From Melastoma dodecandrum (Eukaryota > Streptophyta > Magnoliopsida > Myrtales > Melastomataceae): a DNA stretch of 64,000 nucleotides. Positions 24,472 to 37,136 of this stretch are shown here, in pieces. Where the stretch lies: the NCBI GenBank assembly GCA_029817715.1, contig JARUPY010000474.1:7874001-7938000 (forward strand), written 5' to 3'. Position numbers and translations under genes: made by a program. Positions within the stretch are counted from its first letter, which is position 1. Each line of letters opens with the position of its first letter. The notes under the pieces are model-generated. The model saw only the letters and a list, made by a program, of their open reading frames with translations, was not told the origin of the DNA and did not search any database.

Positions 24472-27400
24472 TGGGAATGCATTGGGCTTAGGGAGAAGTC
24501 CTGGTGTAAACTCTCAGGCAGTGGGAAGGAGAAGAGTTGCGTCAGGAAGGAACACGGTGATCTCAACTCATCCGATTACTGATTGTGAAAAAGCTGAAGG
24601 GCTATCTACATCATCCTCTATAAAAGTGTTCTTCTACCTCAATGTTACTTTCGTAGAAAGGCCTTTGGGCTATCTAAATTACCTTCTGTAGTAGTGTCTC
24701 TCTATTTTCTCATAATCTTGTACCCACCATAAGTGTTTTGTAGTGAATCTCGTCCAACATGGATGAAAAGCACACTTAGGCTATTGTCAAACAAATATAA
24801 ACTTTTTGTCTCATTTACTTTATGTACCAATTGTTCTCCAATTGATCATACACCAGAAACCTTTCATGGAAAAGCAAATCAATTGACATAACGCTTCAGT
24901 TTTGGAGAGATACTCCAAAGGTCATGTACTAGACCTCTATCAGCTACAACAATCTTTAAGGTTTTGGACTTGATACCCTCAATCAAGCATTAGCTGATAT
25001 ATCAGGACAATGGGCAAGACAAGAGTCGCGTTTAGGGGAATAAAGTGAGATACTATCATCAGTTGTTTTGAACCGGTTTACATGTCTGTACAAAAAGCTA
25101 GTGATTAGGGTGTAAGTTTTGCTAGGCATGAGTAAGGTCACGAGGGACTTGGCTGCATTGTAGCGTGGGAGAACGTGCATTGGGCTTAGGGAGAAGTCCT
25201 GGTGTAAACTCTTAGGCAGTGGGAAGGAGAAGAGTCGCGTCAGGAAGGAACACGGTGATCTCAACTCATCCGATTACTGATTGTGAAAAAGCTGAAGGGC
25301 TATCTACATCATCCTCTATAAAAGTGTTCTTCTACCTCAATGTTACTTTCGTAGAAAGGCCTTTGGGCTATCTAAATTACCTTCTGTAGTAGTGTCTCTC
25401 TATTTTCTCATAATCTTGTACCCACGATAAGTGTTTTGTAGTGAATCTCGTCCTACATGGATGAAAAGCATACGTAGGCTGTTGTCAAACCAATATAAAC
25501 TTTTTGTCTCATTTACTTTATGTACCAATTGTTCTCTAATTGATCATTCACCAGAAACCTTTGATGGAAAAGCAAATCAATTGACATAACGCTTCAGTTT
25601 TGGAGAGATACTCCAAAGGTCATGTACTAGACCGCTATCAGTTACAACAATAAGGTTTTGGACTTGATCCCCTCAATCGAGCATTAGCTGATATATCAGG
25701 ACAATGGGCAAGAGAAGAGTCGCGTTTAGGGGAATAAAGTGAGATACTATCATCAGTTGTTTTGAACCGGTTTACTTGTATGTACAAAAAGCTAGTGATT
25801 AGGGTGTAAGTTTTGCAAGGCATGAGTAAGGTCACGAGGGACTTGCCTGCATTGTACCATGGGAGAATGTGCATTGGGCTTAGGGAGAAGTCCTGGTGTA
25901 AACTCTCGGGTAGTGAGAAAGAGATGAGTCGTGTCAGGAAGGAACACGGTGATCTCAACTCATCTGATTACTGATTGTGAAAAAGCTGAAGGGCTATCTA
26001 CATCATCCTCTGTAAAAGTGTTCATGTACCTCAATATTACTTTCATAGAAAGGCCTTTGGGCTATCTAAATAACCTTCTGCAGTAGTGTCTCTCTATTTT
26101 CTCATAATCTTGTACCCACTATAAGTGTTTTGTAGTGAATCTCATCCTATAAGGATGAAAAGCAGACGTAGGCTATTGTCAAACCAATATAAACTTTTTG
26201 CCTCATTTACGTTATGTACCAATTGTTCTCTAATTGATCATTCATCAGAAACTTTTCACGGAAAAGCAAATCAACTGATATAACGCTTTAGTTTTGGAGA
26301 GATACTCCAAAGGTCATGTACTAGACCTGTATCATCTACATCAAACTTTAAGGTTTTGGACTTGCTCCCCTCAATCGAGCATTAGTTGATATATCAGGAT
26401 AATGGGCAAGAGAAGAGTCGCGTTTAGGGGAATAAAGTGAGATACTATCATCAGTTGTTTAGAATCGGTTTACTTGTATGTACAAAAAGCTAGTGATTAG
26501 GGTGTAAGTTTTGCTAGGCATGAGTAAGGTCGCGAGGGACTTGGCTGCATTGTAGCAAACGAGAACGTGCATTGAGCTTATGGAGAAGTCCTTGTGTAAA
26601 CTCTCAGGCAGTGGGAAGGAGAAGAGTCGCTCAGGAAGGAACACGGTGATCTCAACTCATCCGATTATTGATTGTGAAAAAGCTGAAGGGCTATCTACAT
26701 CATCCTCCACAAAAGTGTTCTTGTACGTCGATGTTACTTTCGTAGAAAGGCCTTTGGGCTATCTAAATTACCTTCCGTAGTAGTGTCTCTCTATTTTCTC
26801 ATAATTTTGTACCCACTATAAGTGTTTTGTAGTGAATCTCTTCCTACATGGATGAAAAGCAGACGTAGGCTATTGTCAAACCAATATAAACTTTTTGTCT
26901 CATTTACTTTATGTACCAATTGTTCTCTAATTGATCATTCACCAGTAACCTTTAATGGAAAAGCAAATCAATTGACATAACGCTTCAGTTTTGGTGAGAT
27001 ACTCCAAAGGTCATGCACTAGACCTCTATTAGCTACAACAATCTTTAAGGATTTGGACTTGATCCCCTCAATCGAGCATTAGCTGATATGTCAGGACAAT
27101 GGGCAAGAGAAGAGTCGTGTTTAGGGGAATAAAGTGAGATACTATCATCAGTTGTTTTGAACCGGTTTACTTGTATGTACAAAAAGCTAGTGATTAGGGT
27201 GTAAGTTTTGCTAGGCATGAGTAAGGTCGCGAGGAACTTGGCAGCATTGTAGCATGGGAGAACGTGCATTGGGCTTAGGGAGAAGTCCTGGTGTAAACTC
27301 TCAGGTAGTGGGAAGGAGAAGAGTCGCGTCTGGAAGGAACACGGTGATCTCAACTCATCTGATTACTGATTGTGAAAAAGCTGAAGGGCTATCTACATCA

Positions 27401-29778
27401 TCCTCTATAAAAGTGTTCTTCTACCTCAATGTTACTTTCGTAGAAAGGCCTTTAGGCTATCGAAATTACCTTCTGTAGTAGTATCTCTCTATTTTCTCAT
27501 AATCTTGTACCCACGATAAGTGTTTTGTAGTGAATCTCTTCCTACATGGATGAAAAGCAGACGTAGGCTGTTGTCAAACCAATATAAACTTTTTGTCTCA
27601 ATTACTTTATGTACCAATTGTTCTCTAATTGATCATTCACCAGAAACCTTTAATGGAAAAGCAAATCAATTTACATAATGCTTCAGTTTTGGTGAGATAC
27701 TCCAAAGGTCATGTACTAGACCTCTATCAGCTACAAAAATCTTTAAGGTTTTGGACTTGATCCCCTCAAGCGAGCATTAGCTGATATCTCAGGACAATGG
27801 GCAAGAGAAGAGTCGCGTTTAGGGGAATAACGTGAGATACTATCATCAGGTGTTTTGAACCGGTTTACTTGTATGTACAAAAAGCTAGTGATAGGGTGTA
27901 AGTTTTGCTAGGCATGAGTAAGGTCGCGAGGGACTTGGCTGCATTGTAGCGTGGGAGAACTTGCATTGGGCTTAGGGAGAAGTCTTGGTGTAAACTCTCA
28001 GGCAGTGGGAAGGAGAAGAGTCGCGTCAGGAAGGAACACGGTGATCTCAACTCATCCAATTACTGATTGTGAAAAAGCTAAAGGGCTAGCTACATCATCC
28101 TCTCTAAAAGTGTTCTTGTACCTCAATGTTACTTTCGTAGAAAGGCCTTTAGGCTATCTAAATTACCTTCTGTAGTAGTGTCTCTCTATTTTCTCATAAT
28201 ATTGCACCCACTAGAAGTGTTTGCTAGTGAATCTCGTCCTACATGGATGGAAAGCAGACGTAGGCTATTGTCAATCCAATATAAACTTTTTGTCTCATTT
28301 ACTTTATGTACCAATTGTTCTCTAATTGATCATTCACTAGAAACCTTTGTTGGAAAGGCAAATCAATAGACATAACGCTTCAGTTTTGGATAGATACTCC
28401 AAAGGTCATGTACTAGACCTCTATCAGCTACAACAATCTTTAAGGTTTTGGACTTGATCCCCTCAATCAAGCATTAGCTGATATATTAGGACAATGGGCA
28501 AGAGAAGAATCGCGTTTAGTGGAATAAAGTGAGATACTATCGTCAGTTGTTTTGAACCGGTTTACTTATATGTAAAAAAAGCTAGTGATTAGGGTGTAAG
28601 TTTTGCTAGGCATGAGTAAGGTCGCGAGGGACTTGGCAGCATTGTAGCATGGGAGAACGTGCATTGGGCTTAGGGAGAAGTCCTGGTGTAAACTCTCAGG
28701 CAGTGGGAAGGAGAAGTGTCGCGTCAGGAAGGAACCCGATGATCTTAACTCATCCGATTGCTGATTATGAAAAAGCTGAAGGGCTATCTACATCATCCTC
28801 TGTAAAAGTGTTCTTGTACCTCAATGTTACTTTCGTAGAAAGGCCTTTGGGCTATCTAAATTACCTTCTGTAGTTGTGTCTCTCTATTTTCTCATAATCT
28901 TGTACCCACTATAAGTGTTTTATAGTGAATCTCGTCCTAAATGGATGAAAAGCAGACGTAGGCTATTGTCAAACCAATATAAACTTTTTGTCCCAATTAC
29001 TTTACGTACCAATTGTTGTCTAATTGATCACTCACCAGAAACCTTTGATGGAAAAGCAAATCAATTGACATAACGCTTCAGTTTTGGAGAGATACTCCAA
29101 AGGTCATGTACTAGACCTCTATCAGCTACAACAATCTTTAAGGTTTTGGACTTGATCCCCTCAATCGAGCATTAGCTAATATATCAGGACAATGGGCAAG
29201 AGAAGAGTCGCGTTTAGGGGAATAAAGTGAGATACTATCGCCAGTTGTTTTGAACCGGTTTACTTGTATGTACAAAAAGCTAGTGATTAGGGTGTAAGTT
29301 TTGCTAGGCATGAGTAAGGTCGCGAGGGACTTGGCTGCATTGGAGCATGGGAGAACGTGCATTGGGCTTATGGAGAAGTCCTGGTGTAAACTCTCAGACA
29401 GTGAGAAGGAGAAGAGTCGCGTCAGGAAGGAAAACAGTGATCTCAACTCATCCGATTACTGATTGTGAAAAAGCTGAAGGGCTATTTACATGAGCCTCTG
29501 TAAAAGTGTTCATGTACCTCGGTGTTACTTTCATAGTAAAGCCTTTGGGCTGTCTAAATTACCTTCTGTACTAGTGTCTCTCTATCTTTTCATAATCTTG
29601 TACCCACTATAAGTGTTCTGTAGTGAATCTCGTCCTACAAGGATGAAAAGCACACATAGGCTATTGTCAAACCAATATAAACTTTTTGTCTCATTTATTT
29701 TATGTACCAATTGTTCTCTAATTGATCATTCATCAGAAACCTTTGATAGAAAAGCAAATCAATTGACATAATGCTTCA
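24472..29778 (+). repeat. Tandem array, ~7.6 copies of a ~697-bp LTR-derived unit
   Basis: The string GCATTGGGCTTAGGGAGAAG (with small changes) recurs at 24479, 25177, 25871, 26569, 27266, 27963, 28661 and 29359, giving spacings of 698, 694, 698, 697, 697, 698 and 698. Copies are highly similar by eye (roughly 93-97%), and the last is cut at about 29778. Each unit has a TATAAAAG box about 130 bp in. It then has a signature close to the R-U5 part of plant copia LTRs (GTGAATCTCGTCC, GACGTAGGCTATTGTC, TTTTTGTCTCATTTACTTT). The array starts inside the RNase H reading frame of the copia element. Frames of 60-106 codons recur in every copy on both strands only because the copies are alike; no coding role is claimed. 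Confidence 0.95.
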
Positions 29779-30800
29779 TTATAAAAGCAAAACCTTCGCT
29801 TGTCGCTCTATCCGTCCACTCCAGCAGTGTGAAGACCACGTGTCGCCCAGTTGATGCAATCGATGTGGCCTTAATTCCACCCTTGTCGCTCATGTCCTTC
29901 CATCTCGCATCATTCTTAAAGAAAGCTAAAGTCTTACCGGCCAACACATAGTTGCTTCCATTCATCTTGTATGGCATTTTTCTCCCTAATTTTCTCCACG
30001 AAGCTATTTAATAGCTTAAATAACTTCTCGCATGTTTTAGAATAAGCATAATTATCAATTGACCTAATAAACATCATGTCCTTCACACCATTCACAAGGA
30101 AGTTAATCAAACACCGTTGCTTTCTATCTATCCAATTATCTGCCATTATAAAACATCCATATTGAGACGAACTCTCATCATGGTCATTCATCATCTCTTT
30201 TGTCAAAGCAACCTCCTTCTTCTGGAGTGGTACGCATATCTCATAATAACTTGAGGCCTTCAAATTTGGACCATATCTACCAACGGCATCCAACATCTCG
30301 TCGAAGCTCCTCAACTTGACAACATTGAAAGAAATATCGGCCTGATAAAACTTTGGGATAATGGATTGAATGGTCCTAAAACAAGGCTTCTTTATCAACA
30401 ACATCCACTGCGTCGTCTGCTTTGTCTTTTCCTTTTCCACTAAGAAGAGACCTAATGACCTTTATTCTATGGCATTTTACTGAACTCCATCTTCAAATGT
30501 TGAACCCCTTCTTTTCTCATTAGGATGACAAGATCATCTTCTATCTCAATATTATCGCCAATGACCACATCAGGAAAATCCACAAAGAATGAAGAATTTG
30601 AATTAACACTTATATATATCTTCATAGTCATTGATGTCGACAATCGATAAGAAGTTCTTCTTTCACTTCTTCCAAACATTTGCGACATTCCTTTGCATTT
30701 TTTAAACTTTCCGGCTTGATATTTCTTAGCTCGGTGTATTCCTCCTTATGATACGTAACCACAAAAATTGCATGTCATGACATTGGGATCTTTAAGGAAA
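29760..30800 (-). pseudogene. hAT-like transposase remnant with BED finger and DUF659
   Basis: From about 30800 on the minus strand there is a BED-type finger, MTCNFCGYVS with an in-frame stop and then GGIHRAKKYQAG. An acidic linker follows (frame 30688-30467). A DUF659 block follows in frame 30440-29934 (FYQADISFNVVKLRSFDEML, YYEICVPLQKKEVALTKEMM, YGCFIMADNWIDRKQRCLIN). Then come MNGSNYVLAGKTLAFF and further sequence to about 29760. DUF659 is part of the RNase-H-fold transposase of one hAT group. The remnant has lost its C-terminal half at the edge of the tandem array, and frame breaks separate the blocks. Confidence 0.82.
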
Positions 30801-31159
30801 TTATACATATAACCGATATTTGCTTGGACCTCTAACTTCGGAAGCATATGCCATTCTTTAATAAGCAAAGACACGAATAAGGCAGAGGGGATTCAGGAAG
30901 CTTCACCAATACCTGGTGACTAGGAGGAAGCTCGTCAAACACCCTCTGACTTCTTAAACCTACAAGGATGAGCTGTTCCCAATAGAAATCAAACCCCATA
31001 GTGTAACTATTATTAATATATACTTATGTCCAAACACAAATCTTTTATTATACCAACACGTGCTTTCCTTGAATTTAAAGATTGACATTGCCAACAAATA
31101 AAACAACTTGTGGGGGGAGCATATATACAGAAATAGAACCAAAGATTCCCAAGAACGAG

Positions 31160-32530
31160 GTTGTTAATATGGTTCTGATGAAGAACTATATAAAGCCTTG
31201 CTTCTACATTCTATAGAAACTTACGTATCAACCTTGGCTCTGTACTCTATAGAAGCTTATTTAATAAGCTAAAGCAGGTTATTGTATCGATCATATTAGG
31301 TTTCTTACCAAAAGAAACAGGAGATCATATCTTCCCATTTTTGGGAATAATGGAAGGTTGTGAAAGGCCTTATATAGGTTAAGGAATGTCCACATCCAAT
31401 TACATGTGGAATCACATTTGGACGAAATCAACTAGATTAGGAAATATATAATAGATTATTTTCTTTTACAGAGGATTACACATTTATAGAACCTTCTGAA
31501 ATCAAATGATTGACTTCCAACAGTAATTTGATGGTTATAATAACAATGGAGATTGGAAACAATCACCACTAGTTAATTTGTTTATTATACTAACATTTTG
31601 TTTTTTCTTTATCTATATTGCAGCAGAAACTTCTGTTGATTTATAACCATATTTAGGTTATGTTGAATAGAAATGAATAAGTATTTTTGTTGTTATTGAA
31701 AAAGACAAATAGTGTGGAGAAACACTACGTGTACAATACAAGCATTGTAACTGTGCTATGCTGTACGTGTTCTTACCGCACCACGGGGGAAAGTAAGCTA
31801 CAGAAACTAGTATCGTTGGTGAAGCCTATTGGAAAGTGACCCGATGGGCTCGAGGGCCTCTAGTTGGAGACGGTGGAGACGTTGGAGGTGATGTGCAACG
31901 GGTTGCTGGCGTACTGACGTGTGGTGAGCCGGGGAGAATGGTTGACACTTTAGGAGCAGAGACGTGAGGGACTGACCTGGTTTTGTAAGTACGTCCTATT
32001 GTGGTTGTGTGTAGGAATGTCTACTTGGTGAGGAGCCGAGAGGAAGTAGCAGCGGAAAGTTATGGATGCTGGACGAGGAGTCAAGGGATTACTTAGTGAG
32101 AAGTCGAGGGGAAGTTGCGGCAGATAGCTGTACTTCTTAGTGATGAGCCTAATGATCACTCGGTGAGGAGTCGAGTGGAAGTCGCAGAGCGCAATTGTGC
32201 AACTGGCGAGAACACCACCCGGAGGGAAACGTTCAACTGCTGGTTACTTGTTAGACACGTTAACACATGTAACTTGTTACTTATGAAATTGCAGTACTTG
32301 TTAGTGCATGTGCTATAGAGGTTGGTCTTGTATCACCTTCTGTGTCACTGATACGTTCTAATTAATGATAATTACCTTAAATATTGGGTGAGAGTAGTCG
32401 TAGGTAGTCTCTAATGAAGTACTATAAACTTGTGTCTCATTTTCTTTTGTTTGCCAATTATTTCATAAGTATTAATTATACAGAAACCGCAAACAAAAGG
32501 ATAGCGGCGCAGATACAGAAAGTCGACCGA
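31160..32530 (+). repeat. Probable copia LTR remnant, plus strand
   Basis: At about 32390-32450 the sequence GAGTAGTCGTAGGTAGTCTC, then ATAAACTTGTGTCTCATTT, repeats the R-U5-like signature of the tandem array. Upstream (31160-31500) are repeated TTCTATAGAA...CTT strings and a TATATAGG. Boundaries were not fixed and no target duplication was found. Within 32015-32185 a unit like GTGAGGAGTCGAG(T/G)GGAAGT is repeated about three times. Confidence 0.45.
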
Positions 32531-34753
32531 CGTGTTATAGGAAGCGGTGTTATACTATTTTTGTTCTCCATGTCCATTTAAACTTAAACTTCTAAGGTTT
32601 AGAAAGTTGACAAAAACCATTCCATTGGTATGATTGACGACGTATATGATAAAGTAGTTCTATTTTTTCAATAGCCTCTGTTGTAAATAGAAACCTCACA
32701 AATGTTATGTTCTTACATAAGTTCAAGTCTTCCGCTATTGGGGGTTTTGTGAAAAAGTTTAAAAGTGATTATTTGGGCATTAACACTAATTCAACCCCTC
32801 TTAGTCTTAATCATTGGGTCAACAGAGACAAAACCTCTCCACACTTGATGGTAACGAGAGATCACAATGTGTTTGTCTTTGAGTGTGAGTACTTAAAATG
32901 TGCCTCCACCTTGAATTTGGATTAAACATCAATTACATACCATAAATCCTGAGAGCAAATCGGAATGAAGAAATTACACCCAGAAAGAAAATATTTAAGG
33001 AAAAAAAGAGGCACACCACTTTGTCCAAAAAAAAGTAGGGACTTTTCGAAGCAAAGTTAAGAGGAAAATCTTAATAAGAAGCTTCTCTCAAGAGCAATGC
33101 TCAACGAATCGTATCCAGAAAAAGTGGTGTAGAAAAGGAATGATATCAATGATAAAAAAGAAGAGAGAGGATGAAAACCGAATAGGGCAAAAGGAGGAGA
33201 CTATGTTTCTATGTCCCAGGCGTTCGGGTAGATCATAGGCGGCACCTAATGCATGGCGCCTGCTTGAGATCTAATTGGGCGAGAGGCCCTCGCCTTGCCC
33301 GAGCGCCTAGGCGAGGCAGGCGTGGCGCCTTGACATCACAGAGATAAACATATTAGGTAGTGTGTTGAGCAGTTTAAGCCTCAAATACAAATAAAATGTC
33401 ACAACACGTAGAACACGCATTTTCAGCCCTATCTAACGACATCAACAAACAATAGTTGTAATCAAAAGATAACAAAGTAAGTTTTTACCAACTTTAGAAA
33501 ATCGGCTAACTAGTGAGACCATAAGTCTATATTTATTTCACAATTTTAAAACTTGTCAAGTACATCTAGATCATCACGATAATTATTATAGTAGTTATTA
33601 TTATTATATTAGTTGTTATTATTAGTATTACTACTTGAAAATGTGATATACGGAGTAATTTTATTTAAAATCATCGTTGGTTTATTTGTTTTATAGTTAT
33701 ATCATTTTATTTTGGAAAATATGTGCCAGTGCCCCTACTTGAAAATTAATCACTATGAGAATTTTAGTAAAAAAAATGAATTTCGAGGTGCTAAAATAAT
33801 ATAAAAAGTGTTTTCATTCTGATATACTAATAATTTTGTTAAGACCAAGCTAGTAGATCAAGACAAATCATTTAAGTCCGTTAATAGTAATGTAACCGAA
33901 CGGCCGATTTTATTCTTTCTACAGGAAGTGTGCCATCGTTAGGCTTTTCCAACCTCCGTTCCTTCCTAACCACCAGCGCGCTGTTTCTCCTCCCTGTGTT
34001 GTCATCAACGCCCTTCGTCGCGCTTGTGTCCGCCCCTTTTGTCACACTAAGAGATGAATTAGTATTAAACTCCAGTGAAGTATTTCTAACACTTTTTTGA
34101 TAACTCCTGAACTCTCACTTGATCCGTCATGTATTCATGAACGTACCGACGTTCGTCATTATTCATGCGCTTCGACCCATGGACGTCGTCCAAACAGCCT
34201 TGCTCAAGCATCTTTCAACGGGCACCGACCCTCGTCATGTCCCCGTGACACCTAGCTTTATTTCTTCAGTTTCTTGCATATATAATCCACTACATTTTGT
34301 CTCCATAGTGACCGCTTAATGTTGGCCCGAAGAACTTACTTTCAAGTCCCCCGACCACTACAGATGTAATCTAACTGAATATTTTTTCGATATTTACACT
34401 TTTAGGTCCGTTTTACTATCAAGCTATTGCTTTCGTGATGAATAGATGTTCAAACTTTAAATTTTTCTGGATAAATTTCTTTCTGATGATCTTGAGAAAA
34501 TGAAATAGCTTTTTGGAGGATGTGTGTTTGCAAAAATCAAAACACAATTGTTAGAAAATATTTTGACAAATAAGGTACAAGGTTTCGAAATTTCATGAAT
34601 TATCTCCCCTATATCGCTACTCGAACCAACAATTTCTGCCCAAGAAGGAACTTGCCGCTTCAACTAGCGATTTAGGTTCTCTATGATAAAATCGATACTT
34701 GAAGTAACGCTTTGATCATATTATAAGCAGCAAGTTTAATATGATAAGAAGTA
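32531..34753. other. Intergenic, no gene recognised
   Basis: AT-rich with no domain-bearing ORF. One GC-rich hairpin-forming block (33250-33331) stands out. Frames of up to 72 codons were rejected. Confidence 0.5.
33250..33331. repeat. GC-rich block with nested inverted repeats
   Basis: TGGCGCCTGC (33254-33263) is mirrored by GCAGGCGTGGCGCC (about 33316-33329). Between them GGGCGAGAGGCCCTCGCC is nearly self-complementary, and GCGCCTAGGCG is palindromic. The block can fold into a cruciform or stem. Confidence 0.6.
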
Positions 34754-34767
34754 AATCGCTACTTCAA

Positions 34768-35087
34768 GTGGCGTAAGGTGGGTGGTGGCTGTTTGGAACC
34801 TTGTCATGATCCCTGGTTCGAACCCCATCACGCACACCCTACTTGGAAAATTAAGGTTGGTCTCCTGGGTGATGGCTAATAAAGCCCAGGAGCCGCCCAC
34901 CTGCTGGGCCTTTGGGCCTCAACTGAAATTGGACCGACAGGGGAGCAAGCCTCATGTCGGGCCCAGAGGGGATGTAGAGGGGCCGGGCCTGAGGTTCGCA
35001 GGTTTGTAAAAGAGCCTCCGAACCTCGTGAGAGGGCTCGCAAAAAGTAAATCCACCACGAACCCCGCTGATATCAAAAAAAAAAAAA
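34768..35087 (+). mobile_element. tRNA-derived SINE, complete with target duplication
   Basis: The ~320-bp body begins with an A-box-like TGGCGTAAGGTGG (34769-34781) and a perfect B box GGTTCGAACCC (34815-34825), the internal RNA polymerase III promoter of tRNA-like SINEs, about 34 bp apart. A unique GC-rich body follows, then a poly-A tail (about 35074-35089). The flanks AATCGCTACTTCAA at 34754-34767 and 35088-35101 are identical, as expected of L1-type target-primed insertion. It would be copied by LINE enzymes in trans. It encodes no protein, and the family was not identified. Confidence 0.88.
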
Positions 35088-35101
35088 AATCGCTACTTCA
35101 A

Positions 35102-35560
35102 CTAGCCACTTTCTTTTTTAAAAAATAACATTTAGATTTTTTCCATTTAATTTTATTTGTCCATTTATTTTAATAAGGAAGTTGTTACTTAAATAAAGAT
35201 TTCCCTCTTCAAAAATGTTACACTTGGATTTTTTCCTTTTAATTTAATTTGTCCCTTTAAAGTCACTACTTGAAAACTAAATTAAACTTACATTTTTTTC
35301 ATTACAGCTATATTTCCATATTTAATTTAGACAGAAGCAAGTAACATGCTTTCATATAAGAATAATGGTTTTTTTCATTCCAATTTTAAGTAGCGATGGA
35401 CGTTGTAGCTCTGTGGGTGTAACAATGGCACTAAGAGGGGGAGTAATTAGTGTAATAGTCTTTTGGTCTTTTTTACAACTAATAGAACCCAGCAGTGGAA
35501 TGTTAGGTTTATATAGGTTACATAACCCTTGTACACTGCAAATCCCGAAATGAACTGCTT
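35102..35560. other. AT-rich spacer with diverged internal repeats
   Basis: Three diverged copies of a unit like TTTAGATTTTTTCC then TTTAATTTTATTTGTCC occur between about 35110 and 35300, separated by CACTACTTGAA-type strings. No gene is seen. Confidence 0.4.
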
Positions 35561-36439
35561 GATGAGAGAACGACCAGCCAATGTCTGATCTAAGATATGA
35601 TTATGTAGTTCTGAAAAGGTTTCTGCAGTAGCAGAAGGTTGATGCAGAAGGTTGATGCTTCTGCTATCAAGGTTCTACAGGTCTGACCACCTTAAGTGTG
35701 ATCATCAACGTCTACTCCAATATCTGGAAGATACTTGTAGTAGCAGAAGGTTGTGACAGAACCTTGTAGGTTTCTGCACTACCAAGAGATTAACTGCGAG
35801 AGCTAGATCGGAGGAAACAACTCCAGAACCTGATTGGTTTCTATAGCGTATGATGTTTGATGCAGAACCTTTGGAGTCTCTGCTCAGACGTTCGCGTTGT
35901 GTCTGTTAATTTGTTTTCCGTTTGCGCAGAAAGTAAATGAGACACGAAAGGTTTATAGTTGTTCGGCAATCGCCTACTCCACTCTCCCTTATAGGATGGA
36001 ATTCACTACAAGACTGACATAAGAAATAAAATACTCCTACAGAAGGTATTGAACCACTTCTGTAATGTAGAAGGTGATGCAAATAGCCCTTTGGCTTTTC
36101 TACTCACAAAAACCCGATGGGTTGTGATGAATAACCCATTGGGTCGTGCACAGAGATCTGTGACTAACTCAAGAAACTCTCTAGTTGAGGTTCTGCACTG
36201 AAGACAGTGACTAACTCCACAATCCCTGTGGTTGGGGTTCTGTAGAACGTAGCAGCTCCACACAAGCACGTAGCGGCCCTACACAGGCAGATAGCCCCTC
36301 TGTCTAGGGTGGACTTTCCCTCCGATGGTTCCACAACCTGCTTGGCTTGTCACCAAGGCTTCCCCGATTATTGGCTCATCACCAAGACTTCCAAAAGCAG
36401 ACAATGCCTATGGGACTTCTCCAAAGCCTGCAGCAGGTA

Positions 36440-36880
36440 CTTCTCTCTTCTACATAAACATAAATGTCAGTGCCTCACCGTGAATCTCCCAGACGTGGCC
36501 TTTCTTCTACTCATTGTCCTGGCACGTATACACCCCGACTTCTCCCTAAGTCTAATGCACGTCCGCCATGCCATAGTGCAGCCAGATCCTTGGCGACCTC
36601 ACTCACGCCCGACATAGCTTATACCATGGACACCTACTTTCTGCACATATAAGCAAACCAGTTACAAAACAACCGATACCAGTACCTCACCAGATTCCTT
36701 CAGGCGCGACCCTTCTTCTGCTCACTACCCTGGTACGTATACACCACGACTTCTCCCTAAGCCTAATGCACGTTCACCACGCCACAGTGCAGCCAGATCC
36801 TTCGCAGCCTCACTCATGTCCGGTCTAGCTTATACCCTAGGCACCAGCTTTCTGCAACCAAATGCTCAACCCCAAAGAAA
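36440..36880. repeat. Two diverged ~211-bp repeats related to the 697-bp array
   Basis: CGACTTCTCCCTAAG(T/C)CTAA followed by TGCACGT recurs at 36536 and 36747. Both copies resemble the reverse complement of the array segment at its ...CGTGCATTGGGCTTAGGGAGAAG boundary, so the same family was duplicated here on a different period. Confidence 0.7.
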
Positions 36881-37099
36881 ACGAAAACTCACAAGTCTCT
36901 TAGGCTACAATACACTCACTCTACACGTAAGTCCTCCTCTTTTTCTGTCTAACAAACGATCATGTCTTATACAAAATAGAAATACATATTTACAGAAGGA
37001 ACATTGGCTGACGGAAGTCTCTGCAATACATGGAAACAAAATATCATCCACATTAAAACATTCCCCCATTGGGAGAGGTGCTCCATATCATTTGAGGAT

Positions 37100-37136
37100 C
37101 AATCATGCCATCATGCCATCATGCCATGATTGTGTT
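37100..37136. repeat. Short (ATGCCATC)n repeat flanked by an inverted repeat
   Basis: Three ATGCCATC-like units lie between CAATCATG and CATGATTG, which are exact inverted copies and can close a small stem. Confidence 0.7.

Noticed and set aside
24983..29446. Recurring 60-106-codon frames in the tandem array as a repeated gene
   Set aside because: They recur on both strands because the units are near-identical, several are cut by indels, and they overlap LTR-like signals.
24472..29778. CRISPR-like or rDNA array
   Set aside because: Units of ~697 bp without spacers, no rRNA similarity, and clear LTR-like signals in a plant genome.
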